In this document: one piece after another, positions 38,834-46,460 of the stretch
How positions within the stretch are numbered: the stretch's first letter is position 1
Layout: each line of letters begins with the position of its first letter
NCBI RefSeq assembly: GCF_011077955.1
Contig: NZ_JAALBX010000020.1
Span: forward strand, 1 to 59,821
Reading direction: 5' to 3'
Source: Citrobacter freundii
Lineage (GTDB): Bacteria > Pseudomonadota > Gammaproteobacteria > Enterobacterales > Enterobacteriaceae
DNA length: 59,821 nt
Made by a program: the position numbers and the translations under genes
Notes under the pieces: generated by a model
What the model was told of the DNA's origin: nothing
Seen by the model: only the letters and a program-made list of their open reading frames with translations
Database searches by the model: none

Positions 38834-38910
38834 AACAGCACGGTGTTATTTACCGCATCCGTGCTGTTGTTATAGGCGTTACTCATCCACCGTTATTAAA
38901 AGAATAACGG
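38834..38910 (-). terminator. Two hairpins after pilin paralogue 6
   Basis: AACAGCACGG/CCGTGCTGTT (38834-38868, 10-bp stem) and CCGTTATT/AATAACGG (38890-38910) fill the 220-bp spacer between paralogues 6 and 7. On the minus strand the first is followed by ATATATCG and the second by a T-poor tail, so they may stabilise mRNA more than terminate. Confidence 0.65.
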
Positions 38911-38935
38911 ACATGAATAATTAACCGAATATCTG

Positions 38936-39478
38936 TTACATCGTGTCAATCTGAATAGTCAGCGTACCTTGTACAGAACCCGATGTTGGGGTTTGACCAT
39001 TAAGCTTAACCAGTTGAAGACCAATACTTTGCTCCGGGAGCGTCACGATGGTGCTGTTATCGCTGACGTTAATTAAGTTGCCAGCGCTGTTATACAGACC
39101 AATCCCCACACCCTTTGCCGCAGTTTCACCTGTCGCTGCGTTAGCAATAGAAATGCCCATTCCATTGTCGGCGGTCGCTGAGTAACGCAGGGCGACTTTG
39201 TTTTGAGCCATGGCAACTGAGCAGCTATAACCACCATCAACAGACATGGTAACGACTTGTGGATTGTAAGCTTTTTGCGTGTCCTGATTCTGAAGATCAA
39301 GCGTGTTGCCAGTGAGATCTACAGACGCTTTGTGGAGGGTTAGCTTGCATGAATGAACGTAGTCAGCGACTTCACCGCCAATGGTCAAGGTTGCGGGCGT
39401 ATCATTCCCGGCCGCAAAACTTGCACCAGATGCCAGCCATAGCATCAGGAGTGCGGGTTTAAAAATATTAGATTTCAT
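38936..39478 (-). CDS. Fimbrial pilin paralogue 6 (FimA-type)
   Basis: A 180-residue secreted pilin. Signal peptide 1-23 (ending SFAAG), donor strand DTPATLTIGGEV, disulfide Cys44-Cys86, AAKGVGIGLYN near 122, and C-terminal SVQGTLTIQIDTM. The sequence between the cysteines (LHKASVDLTGNTLDLQNQ) resembles that of paralogue 3 (SKTSLNLTGN), suggesting local sequence exchange or shared descent. No penultimate tyrosine. ATG 39478 is preceded by TAAGGAAAAATC on the coding strand. Confidence 0.88.
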   Translation of the reverse strand: MKSNIFKPALLMLWLASGASFAAGNDTPATLTIGGEVADYVHSCKLTLHKASVDLTGNTLDLQNQDTQKAYNPQVVTMSVDGGYSCSVAMAQNKVALRYSATADNGMGISIANAATGETAAKGVGIGLYNSAGNLINVSDNSTIVTLPEQSIGLQLVKLNGQTPTSGSVQGTLTIQIDTM

Positions 39479-39523
39479 GATTTTTCCTTAAACAATGAGT
39501 AATTAACTTACCTTTCACAAACG

Positions 39524-39545
39524 CAGCCCATCCAGGGATGGGCTG
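39524..39545 (-). terminator. Hairpin after pilin paralogue 5
   Basis: CAGCCCATC pairs with GATGGGCTG around CAGG, starting five bases past the paralogue 5 stop codon. The following minus-strand sequence is CGTTTGTGAAAGG, so termination would be weak. Confidence 0.65.
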
Positions 39546-39549
39546 TGTG

Positions 39550-40119
39550 CTACATGTGAACAACTTCAATAGTTACGCTGCTCTGGATCTTGCCGGTCGT
39601 TGCGGTTTTGCCTTTTAACTGCACCGGTTGCAGTCCTACGGTGATAGACGCGCTGTCCTCGCCGGCGTCGATAGGCAACAGATCGGTCAGGCTTAAAGGA
39701 TTACCTGATTTGTCAAAGATACCGACGCCGACACCCGTTGCCGCATCTTCCCCAACGTAACTGTTTGCCAGTACCGTGCCGTCAGAGCTGTCAGGAATAC
39801 CGACAAACCGAATGGCAAGCTGGCCTTTTTCCATTTGCGATTCGCAGTTATTCATGTTGGTTTTGCCGTCGACAGAAATCGTCACGGGTGAAGCATTCGT
39901 AACGCTCTCTCCTTGATCGGCAAGGCTTGAACCGTTGGTGTTAAGGCTCACCGCGCTTGCGGTAGGCAATGAAACAACGCAGCTGTTATAAACCTCGGTG
40001 GTCATCAACTGTCCGGTAATAGACAGGGTGGCCGGGGTGTCGTTGCTGTCCGCCGCGTTTACCATGGACGTGACCAACAGCGCACAAGCGCCTACAGTAA
40101 AAAATCGCTTTTTAAGCAT
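39550..40119 (-). CDS. Fimbrial pilin paralogue 5 (FimA-type)
   Basis: A 189-residue secreted pilin. Signal peptide 1-22 (ending VNA), donor strand DTPATLSITGQL, disulfide Cys47-Cys92, AATGVGVGIFDKSG near 129, and C-terminal SSVTIEVVHM. It is closest in design to paralogue 4 (ATLSVTGQLTD, SC-E/V at the first Cys). The mature part is one of the longest of the set. It would be secreted, chaperoned and assembled like its neighbours; whether it forms part of the rod or a minor joint cannot be told from sequence. Confidence 0.87.
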   Translation of the reverse strand: MLKKRFFTVGACALLVTSMVNAADSNDTPATLSITGQLMTTEVYNSCVVSLPTASAVSLNTNGSSLADQGESVTNASPVTISVDGKTNMNNCESQMEKGQLAIRFVGIPDSSDGTVLANSYVGEDAATGVGVGIFDKSGNPLSLTDLLPIDAGEDSASITVGLQPVQLKGKTATTGKIQSSVTIEVVHM

Positions 40120-40158
40120 TTATTCTCTTAACTCGTCATAAAAAAATCGTGATAAAAA

Positions 40159-40182
40159 CGAAGAGGTATCAACCCATCTTCG
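40159..40182 (-). terminator. Hairpin after pilin paralogue 4
   Basis: CGAAGA pairs with TCTTCG around a 12-base loop just past the paralogue 4 stop; on the minus strand TTTTTATCACG follows, a fair T-run. Confidence 0.6.
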
Positions 40183-40197
40183 CAGGCCTTGTGCGGC

Positions 40198-40773
40198 TTA
40201 AAGGGTGACAAGCTCAACGGTGAGGTTGCTTTGCACCGCTCCCGTCGTCACGGTCTGGCCGTTCAGTTTCACCATCTCAAGCTGTATCAGCATCTGTCCG
40301 GAGTAACCGGAGCGCGACATATCGATAAAGCTGTTGATATTGAGAACATCGTCAGGGGCTTCAAAAAGGTTAATACCCACACCAGAGGCAGCGGTATCAC
40401 CCGTTAGCGTATTCGCAAGCGTAGTACCGTCTGCGCTATCCGGTGTACCAGACACTTTGACGCCCAGTTCGCCATTGGCTATCAGCAACCCGCAAGAGTT
40501 CTCCGGCGCTGAAGTGTTATCTGGCAAAACAGAAATCAACAGCGGTTGGGTGTACCAACTGTTGTACTCCCCCTGCTTCGGCAACTCGTCGGTCTTGGCC
40601 GTCAGGGTCATGCTGTTTTTGTTCAGTTCAAGGTGACAACTGTCTTTGACAATATCAGTGAGTTGACCGGTCACTGATAGCGTTGCGGCAGTGTCATTGG
40701 ATGCCGTTGTCGCCCATGAAACTGACGAGACAAGCAGGCTGCAGTAAGCCACGAACAGCAATTTCTTTTTCAT
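40198..40773 (-). CDS. Fimbrial pilin paralogue 4 (FimA-type)
   Basis: A 191-residue secreted pilin. Signal peptide 1-21 (ending SWA), donor strand DTAATLSVTGQL, disulfide Cys46-Cys94, AASGVGINLFEAPD near 131, and C-terminal SNLTVELVTL. ATG 40773 has GGAAAACG just upstream. The loop between strands around residues 65-90 is unlike the others (EYNSWYTQPLLI), so it may give a distinct surface. No penultimate tyrosine. Confidence 0.87.
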   Translation of the reverse strand: MKKKLLFVAYCSLLVSSVSWATTASNDTAATLSVTGQLTDIVKDSCHLELNKNSMTLTAKTDELPKQGEYNSWYTQPLLISVLPDNTSAPENSCGLLIANGELGVKVSGTPDSADGTTLANTLTGDTAASGVGINLFEAPDDVLNINSFIDMSRSGYSGQMLIQLEMVKLNGQTVTTGAVQSNLTVELVTL

Positions 40774-40835
40774 CGTTTTCCTTTATTACCAAAATAAAAG
40801 CGCGCTAATGAAAAGGGCGTTTCGCCAGATAACGA

Positions 40836-40860
40836 TACGTGCCCACAACGCGGGCACGTT
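40836..40860 (-). terminator. Hairpin after pilin paralogue 3
   Basis: ACGTGCCC pairs with GGGCACGT around ACAACGC, five bases past the paralogue 3 stop. No T-run follows. Confidence 0.65.
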
Positions 40861-40864
40861 GTAG

Positions 40865-41440
40865 TTAAAGGTGAGCCACTTCTACCGTCAGGCTGCTTTG
40901 AATACTGCCTTCAGTGATGGTCTTTCCTTTTAGTTTGACCAGTCCCAGTCCAATCCAGGCCGTGCCGCTGTTGCTTTTAGGGTCCAGAAGGCTGACATTG
41001 CTGTTAAGAGGAATAGGTGAGCCGTCAGTGGCATAGATGCCAACGCCAACGCCTGCCGCCGCGCTGTCGCCAGCCAGCGTGTTAGCCAGCACGGTGCCTT
41101 CAACCTCATCACCGATGCCGGTTACCCTAAAGGCAATTTTCCCGTTCATGAGCTGTGGCATGCAGGTATCCCCTGACGTAAGACTATTCTGCGGCTTAAC
41201 TACAAGCTTTAGCGGTTCAAAAGTTTTGGCATCCTGCCCCTGATCAGGGATAGATCCGTCACTGGTATTACCCGTCAGATTCAGACTGGTTTTCGATAGC
41301 GTAACCACGCAACCTGATGGCGTGGTCTCTTTAAGTACACCGTTAACGCTAAGCGTAGCGTCTTTAACAACCACATCCGCCTGGGCTGCACCCATCAAAA
41401 CAAAGGTTGAGGCGGCCAGGCTATAAATGATTTTTTTCAT
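40865..41440 (-). CDS. Fimbrial pilin paralogue 3 (FimA-type)
   Basis: A 191-residue secreted pilin. Signal peptide 1-21 (ending AQA), donor strand VVKDATLSVNGVL, disulfide Cys44-Cys93, AAAGVGVGIYATDG near 132, and C-terminal SSLTVEVAHL. It lacks the DTPATL form of the donor segment found in most sisters, which could change its preferred partner in donor-strand exchange. ATG 41440 has AAGGATATACT upstream. Confidence 0.87.
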   Translation of the reverse strand: MKKIIYSLAASTFVLMGAAQADVVVKDATLSVNGVLKETTPSGCVVTLSKTSLNLTGNTSDGSIPDQGQDAKTFEPLKLVVKPQNSLTSGDTCMPQLMNGKIAFRVTGIGDEVEGTVLANTLAGDSAAAGVGVGIYATDGSPIPLNSNVSLLDPKSNSGTAWIGLGLVKLKGKTITEGSIQSSLTVEVAHL

Positions 41441-41494
41441 AGTATATCCTTATCCATAGAGCGCTAAACCCTGGGCCTGGCGCGTGCCGTTTAA

Positions 41495-41516
41495 TGCTTG
41501 CGACCACGCGTAAGCA
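41495..41516 (-). terminator. Hairpin after pilin paralogue 2
   Basis: TGCTTGCG pairs with CGC-GT-AAGCA (two-base bulge) around ACCA in the 126-bp spacer between paralogues 2 and 3. It is imperfect and has no T-run. Confidence 0.4.
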
Positions 41517-41566
41517 GAGTGCGTAATACCTTCCAGGTAACGACAGGGTTTAAGCCTTCCTGATGA

Positions 41567-42112
41567 TTAAATGCGGTTCAGTTCAACCGTTAATGAAGCC
41601 TGTAAATGTCCAGCAACTGGCGTCTGGCCAGTCAACTTAACCGCTTGTATACGGAATCTCGGGCTGGAGAAGGTGGTGGTTACCGGTATTTGCGTCTCAT
41701 TAATTTGCAGTACTTTGTTATTAAGATCGTAGAGGCCAATGCCAACACCTTGCGCTGAGGTATCAGAAACCATGGTATTGGCAAGCCCAGTGCCGTCGCC
41801 GGTATCCGGGTTACCGGTTAATTTCAGGGCCATATGACCATCTGCTGCAACTTTGTCGCAGCCCTCTCCTATAATACTCACATAGACATCATCAGCTTGA
41901 GCTTGTGTTGAGTCAGTGCCCTGCGGCACCAGCCCGGAGATGTCAGTGAAGATGTTTATAGCGGGATTAATCAAATTGACTGCGCAGGATACTTCAGGCG
42001 CAACAATGGCACCGGTAATACTCAATGTTGCCGGGGTATCCGCAGTACCAGCGTGAGCCGCGCCCATCGCAAACAGTGCGAGAATCGCTAAACCAGGTAG
42101 CGTTTTTTTCAT
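41567..42112 (-). CDS. Fimbrial pilin paralogue 2 (FimA-type)
   Basis: A 181-residue secreted pilin, first after the tip adhesin. Signal peptide 1-21 (ending AHA), donor strand DTPATLSITGAI, disulfide Cys43-Cys85, SAQGVGIGLYDLNN near 121, and C-terminal SLTVELNRI. It is the closest relative of paralogue 7: same signal-peptide pattern, same CAVNL core, same TQ(I/L)PV segment, and a homologous leader. Its place directly after the tip gene would suit a minor adaptor or tip-linker subunit, but this is inference. Confidence 0.88.
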   Translation of the reverse strand: MKKTLPGLAILALFAMGAAHAGTADTPATLSITGAIVAPEVSCAVNLINPAINIFTDISGLVPQGTDSTQAQADDVYVSIIGEGCDKVAADGHMALKLTGNPDTGDGTGLANTMVSDTSAQGVGIGLYDLNNKVLQINETQIPVTTTFSSPRFRIQAVKLTGQTPVAGHLQASLTVELNRI

Positions 42113-42140
42113 AATTAATCTCCATTTAATCTTTTTATTT

Positions 42141-42191
42141 AAAATAAGCGAAGCATATTCATCACCACGACAAATAACGCTTCCTTATTTT
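42141..42191 (-). repeat. Leader hairpin duplicated before pilin paralogues 2 and 7
   Basis: AATAAGCGAAGC (42143-42154) pairs with GCTTCCTTATT (42179-42189) with one mismatch. The whole stretch is recognisably repeated at about 38698-38750 (AATAAGTGAAACA ... TGTTTCCGTATT) before paralogue 7, with compensating changes in both arms. It follows the tip gene stop and ends in a T-rich tract on the minus strand, so it could attenuate transcription into the pilin array. Confidence 0.7.
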
Positions 42192-42198
42192 TTATGTT

Positions 42199-43188
42199 TT
42201 ACAAATAATTAATTCGCAGCGTAATTTGGGATTTCACCTGCCCACCGGTTATTTTGTCGTTTGTTTTTGCATAACGAATCGTAAGCGGCAGTGCAAAATT
42301 GTTTTGCTGCGTTGGTAATGAAATCGCCATTGCCTGTCCGGGTAGCATTACGCTGTTGTTGTAAAGCATTTGAATACCCACACCGCTCGCCGCCGCATCA
42401 TCGGCAACATTTTTGAAAATTGAGGGCTTCGCTGGATCAACGAGGCCCTCAATATTAATGCTCGCTTTTTGGGTATTAATACAATTGAGGCTAATGTCGA
42501 CCGGATAGGCCGTCGGGTCACTGTTTTTCGCAAGCTCACTTGCCTCAATTGGCGGGAGCGTCACTTGAGGATTGGCAACCTGAATCGCACAGAAGGATTT
42601 TGCCGCCATCACTTTCATGGTAAGGCTGACCACCATAAGGTTATCTGCCAGCGCCACCAGATAGGGAACGCGAAACTCCATAGCATTTGAGGTATTTACC
42701 GTGCCGGTTTTGATAACTTCCAAACGCAGCGAAATATCATCTGTACTGATCGTCTTATTGTTGAGATCTATTACCGTGGCATCAAAGGGCAGCGTCCACG
42801 ATTTCTGCGCACCGTCGGGCGTGTGATACATCACCGTAATCCGTAATCCCAGCCCGTCAATGTTGGTGTTAAAAATGTTTTTGCCGCTCTGTGCGCTCGG
42901 GATCCGTCCGGTTAATCTTTTGCGTGCGGCATCCAGACATGACATATCAATATTTTTATGCATGCCCGTGAGTACCGAGAGCGGCGCTTCTTTGCGAAAC
43001 AGCACAGTGCCGCTCGCCGCACTGCCGGTATTAATAGGAAGCTGGACCACCGCCGGGACATTAAGATTTACCCGGCTGCGGGCGTCACTGATATTACAAT
43101 CCGCAGCGCGCGCGCTGTTGCAAACACTCGTGATTGCCAACAGTGCAACAGCGGCACCCAGAGAATTGCGGGTGAGCAAGCGTTTCAT
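42199..43188 (-). CDS. Two-domain fimbrial tip adhesin
   Basis: A 329-residue secreted protein with signal peptide 1-28 (ending ARA). The N-terminal part (about 29-200) is unlike the pilins and is probably the receptor-binding domain; it contains DMSC and ADCNISDARSRV. The C-terminal part (about 205-329) is a pilin domain with its own Cys pair (FCAIQ and LNCINTQ), AAASGVGIQMLYNN and the ending TLRINYL, where the penultimate-type tyrosine is kept. ATG 43188 overlaps the usher stop as TAATG, with GGAG eight bases before it in the usher's last codons, so it is coupled to usher translation. A GTG three codons upstream is less likely. The receptor is unknown. Confidence 0.85.
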   Translation of the reverse strand: MKRLLTRNSLGAAVALLAITSVCNSARAADCNISDARSRVNLNVPAVVQLPINTGSAASGTVLFRKEAPLSVLTGMHKNIDMSCLDAARKRLTGRIPSAQSGKNIFNTNIDGLGLRITVMYHTPDGAQKSWTLPFDATVIDLNNKTISTDDISLRLEVIKTGTVNTSNAMEFRVPYLVALADNLMVVSLTMKVMAAKSFCAIQVANPQVTLPPIEASELAKNSDPTAYPVDISLNCINTQKASINIEGLVDPAKPSIFKNVADDAAASGVGIQMLYNNSVMLPGQAMAISLPTQQNNFALPLTIRYAKTNDKITGGQVKSQITLRINYL

Positions 43189-45665
43189 TAATGGCACTCC
43201 GTTGTAATTAATGACATTGGCATGCTGTCTTCGCGTTTTTCCGGTAAGGTGAACGGCGCATCACAGCTATCGTTATCGCCCCAGGTAATGTGAAGGACGC
43301 CAGAATCTGGCGCGGTGTTCAAATACACCTGTCCGCCATCGCCGATATAAAACGACTCGTCCTGTCCTTCGATTTTTACTCGCGCGCCGAAAGGTGGATT
43401 GCCGCCCTTGTACGATACGGTGGCAACCATCTTGCGACCGCTGATGGTTTTAAACTCCGCCAGCACAATGGCATCTTTAGTCGGCACCACCTCAGCAGAC
43501 GTACTGTAGAAATCGAGCGCTTTCGATGCGCTACGGGTATCCACATCGAGCTGATTGCGACGATAGGGTTGAATATCAGGCATTAAGGCATAGCCTCGGC
43601 TGTCGGTGATGACATGTTGTCCGCTGCTTAATGGCATATTGCTTGCGCCTGGGGCTGCAACCAGCGCCATGCTGTTACTGGTGAAGCGACCTGCCGTAAT
43701 GCCGTGGCGATGAGCAATAAGGCTCCCCGAGGCATTCCAGGAGAGATAGTTATTTCTGTCAGCGTTATAAGTAATTCCGGCATCGCCGTAACGTCCCTGA
43801 TAATCCATACCCAGCGACGCTGTCTGCGTATCGCTTTGGCCGTGCTGCGAGGCTTCCGTAAACTGCGCATTCCAGTTCAGATCGTCACGCTCGCCCACCC
43901 GGCCAGTGACCCCAACCTGGTTTGACAGATCGCTCTTCAAACCGCTGGTGGCGGTATACGTCACCATCGGCTGTGATTGTGGGAAGAACTTGCTAAAAGG
44001 CGCGGATAAGGTCAGCGAAAGCTGTTTATCCCATTCACTTCCGCCGCCATCGCGCGTCATGTTCAACGCCAGTGAAAAACTAAACGCGTTGAATGAGGCG
44101 TTCCACCCCACCTGCCATGAGCGCGATACGCTTCGGTCAGCATTTTCGGTACGCGATAAGGAGGCATAAATGCTGTGCTCGTCGCTTATTGTTTGGTTGA
44201 GCGAAAAGTTATATTCCCGACGTTTGCGCTCGCTGGGCGTCATCGGCTGCGCGTCCGCCCAATCGGAAAAAGAGAGATAGTCGCTATAGTAATAGCGGTT
44301 ATCCATCTGAATCTGGGTATCGGAATCATTCAGGCTGTTACGGTAAGTCAGGCGTAACATCTTGCCGCGCGCGGTATTCTCACTATTCAGGTGACTACTC
44401 TGGCTTTGCGTCATATCCACTGCGATACCGCCGAGGCTTTTCATATCAACCCCCGCACCGACGTTATATGCCTTGAAACGCTCGTGATACTGCGAACCGC
44501 CGTAGATTGTCGTATTAAGTGGAAGACCCCATGCCAGGGTGACTTGCATAAGACGCGGATCGCTTTCGGCAGAGCTGTCGATACTGGAACCGTTCACCTT
44601 ATAGCGGCCTATCGCAAGGCTATATTTCACCTGTTTTGTACGCAGTAGCTGCGGGACGCTGGAATAGGCCACGGTGGTATGCGTTTCGGAGCCGTCAGCT
44701 TCTTTTACGGTCATATCGAGCTTGCCGCCGTCTGACACAGAGGACAGATCATTAATAAGGAACGGACCTGGCGGCACTGAACGTTGATAGATGATGCTGC
44801 CATGGTCGCGAATCGTAACCTGAGCATTACTTTTGGCGATGCCGCGGATAATCGGCGCGAAACCGTCCATCTGATCGGGCAGCATGTCAGTATCAGAGGT
44901 AAGCTGCGCGCCGCGTAACATCACGCTATCGAAAATATCACCAGGCGTACTGGCGTCACCCAGCGTTAATTCACCTTTCGCTGCGCGTATCGCCGTTTCT
45001 ACATAGCTGGAGATATTTTTCCAGCCATCCTCTTTGCTAAGACTGGAATTATTTCGGTAACGCCAGCGACCAAAGTTAAAACCATTGGTGAGGTTAGCGA
45101 ATACGCTGTTTTCCGTGCTCGAACCCTTTGTAATATATTGCTGGCCTGATAACTGATAAGTGTTAATCAAGGCCGGAATACCGTCGTCCCATTCTTCTTC
45201 GGGCACACCTGAAATACTTTCATCAAGTAATACAGTTTGCGGAATATTTACAGACAGTTTCAATTGTGTGAAATCAAAATCTGTTTTTACGCCAGGCACT
45301 TGCTCTTCAGCCGGAACACAAGCTTTTGTCTGTTCATTATCTTTAGTTGAAGAGTCAATTTTGCTCATATCCACGCCCAGCTTTTTATAAGCCTCAAATG
45401 AAAGACAGGGAACCAGTTGCTGTTCTTTATTCAGTTCAAATCTTACGCTGCTTACCATTACCGCCGTGCCGTTGACATCGATATGCACCCGATAAATACC
45501 CGGTGGTTGATGTCCCTGGCTTAATATACTGGTATCTCCAATTGCGGCCTGACCGTTAACCGATTGTAAGAGACCGGGATCGAAATATTCGCCTGCAGAT
45601 ACACTGCGGCAAATAATCGAATAGCTCACCAGCGTGGCGATAAGTTTTACTTTTGCACCACCCAT
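43188..45665 (-). CDS. Outer-membrane fimbrial usher (FimD/PapC family)
   Basis: An 825-residue usher that forms the 24-strand pore and assembles chaperone-bound pilins. Signal peptide about 1-24 (ending VSA). The N-terminal substrate-binding domain starts GEYFDPGLLQSVNG. The barrel follows, with the family motif in GFAPIIRGIAKSNAQVTI near 265 and the YSSVPQLLR region near 330. The C-terminal domains end with a Cys pair (DNSCDAPF and TTECH) as in FimD. No frameshift is seen, so it should work. It starts 17 bases after the chaperone gene and overlaps the tip gene. Confidence 0.95.
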   Translation of the reverse strand: MGGAKVKLIATLVSYSIICRSVSAGEYFDPGLLQSVNGQAAIGDTSILSQGHQPPGIYRVHIDVNGTAVMVSSVRFELNKEQQLVPCLSFEAYKKLGVDMSKIDSSTKDNEQTKACVPAEEQVPGVKTDFDFTQLKLSVNIPQTVLLDESISGVPEEEWDDGIPALINTYQLSGQQYITKGSSTENSVFANLTNGFNFGRWRYRNNSSLSKEDGWKNISSYVETAIRAAKGELTLGDASTPGDIFDSVMLRGAQLTSDTDMLPDQMDGFAPIIRGIAKSNAQVTIRDHGSIIYQRSVPPGPFLINDLSSVSDGGKLDMTVKEADGSETHTTVAYSSVPQLLRTKQVKYSLAIGRYKVNGSSIDSSAESDPRLMQVTLAWGLPLNTTIYGGSQYHERFKAYNVGAGVDMKSLGGIAVDMTQSQSSHLNSENTARGKMLRLTYRNSLNDSDTQIQMDNRYYYSDYLSFSDWADAQPMTPSERKRREYNFSLNQTISDEHSIYASLSRTENADRSVSRSWQVGWNASFNAFSFSLALNMTRDGGGSEWDKQLSLTLSAPFSKFFPQSQPMVTYTATSGLKSDLSNQVGVTGRVGERDDLNWNAQFTEASQHGQSDTQTASLGMDYQGRYGDAGITYNADRNNYLSWNASGSLIAHRHGITAGRFTSNSMALVAAPGASNMPLSSGQHVITDSRGYALMPDIQPYRRNQLDVDTRSASKALDFYSTSAEVVPTKDAIVLAEFKTISGRKMVATVSYKGGNPPFGARVKIEGQDESFYIGDGGQVYLNTAPDSGVLHITWGDNDSCDAPFTLPEKREDSMPMSLITTECH

Positions 45666-45682
45666 AACGCCTCAATAAAAAA

Positions 45683-46390
45683 TTAGTCAAGGCGCTGGGT
45701 ATACGTTTTCGTTGTACCGCCAAAATCATTAATGGCTTCCCACTGTACTGAAGCGTCGCTACGCGGAGTATGATGCAGCGTATAACTCTTCTTACCAAAG
45801 GGAGGTATAACAGTGTTATTATCTGTAACAGAAACTTTAATTAGTTCTTTATCGATATCAATTTTGCTCAATACCAGATGGTAAGGCGAATTGTTTTCGA
45901 CGGTGACCGTATTGCCTGAACGTGACCAGTGTGCATTTTTAATCGCTTCTCCAGGCTCGCCTTTTAAACCGGTCGGACGGAAGAAAAATTTAACGCGGTT
46001 ATTAATAGCCAGCACCATGCGATTCTGTACTTTGGCTTCTTCGTCTTTTAACCCAGGCACACCCTTCACATCCAACCAGAGCAGTGTTTCTTTGTCTGTC
46101 GGTAAACCGTGGCCCAGATACATAACGCGGATAAGGTTATCGCTTTTAGGCGCAAGACGAAAAAGCGGCGGCGTTACCACAAAGGGAAGATTCTGTTTTG
46201 CAGTGCTATCGCCGGAATCCAGCCAGGACTGGATTAAATAGGCGCGGTCCTCGTCACTATGAACCGTGACGGATGCGTCGCCATCTTTCTCATTATAAAC
46301 AATACGATCGGCATTCAACGTTAGCGCACTGTGTGCCATTCCCGACCAAATAACTGCCGGTAATAGCGCTGTGAGCAGTAGTTTTTTCAT
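45683..46390 (-). CDS. Periplasmic fimbrial chaperone (PapD/FimC family)
   Basis: A 235-residue chaperone with signal peptide 1-21 (ending AHS) and two Ig-like domains. The pilin-anchoring basic pair is present: Arg in LNADRIVYNE (near residue 29) and Lys in NNRVKFFFRPTGL (near 133). LFRLAPKSDNLIRVMYLG is the subunit-binding G1 strand region. It donates a strand to each pilin in the periplasm and delivers it to the usher encoded next. With eight pilins and one tip to serve, it must accept a broad set of substrates. Confidence 0.95.
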   Translation of the reverse strand: MKKLLLTALLPAVIWSGMAHSALTLNADRIVYNEKDGDASVTVHSDEDRAYLIQSWLDSGDSTAKQNLPFVVTPPLFRLAPKSDNLIRVMYLGHGLPTDKETLLWLDVKGVPGLKDEEAKVQNRMVLAINNRVKFFFRPTGLKGEPGEAIKNAHWSRSGNTVTVENNSPYHLVLSKIDIDKELIKVSVTDNNTVIPPFGKKSYTLHHTPRSDASVQWEAINDFGGTTKTYTQRLD

Positions 46391-46424
46391 TTATTTAATC
46401 CATTAAAGCGTGTGTTATTAATAA

Positions 46425-46447
46425 GCCCACTAAATCATTTAATGGGC
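46425..46447 (-). terminator. Attenuator-like hairpin after the first pilin gene
   Basis: GCCCA and AAAT pair with TGGGC and ATTT; on the minus strand the sequence then reads TTATTAATAACAC. It lies between pilin 1 and the chaperone gene, where many fimbrial operons carry a partial terminator that makes the major pilin more abundant than the assembly genes. Confidence 0.6.
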
Positions 46448-46460
46448 GTTTAAAAATGTC

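Noticed and set aside
37468-42112. Pilin array as silent cassettes for gene conversion, as in pilS systems
   Set aside because: Every copy has its own start codon, signal peptide, stop and usually a ribosome-binding site, so they look like expressed genes, not truncated donors.
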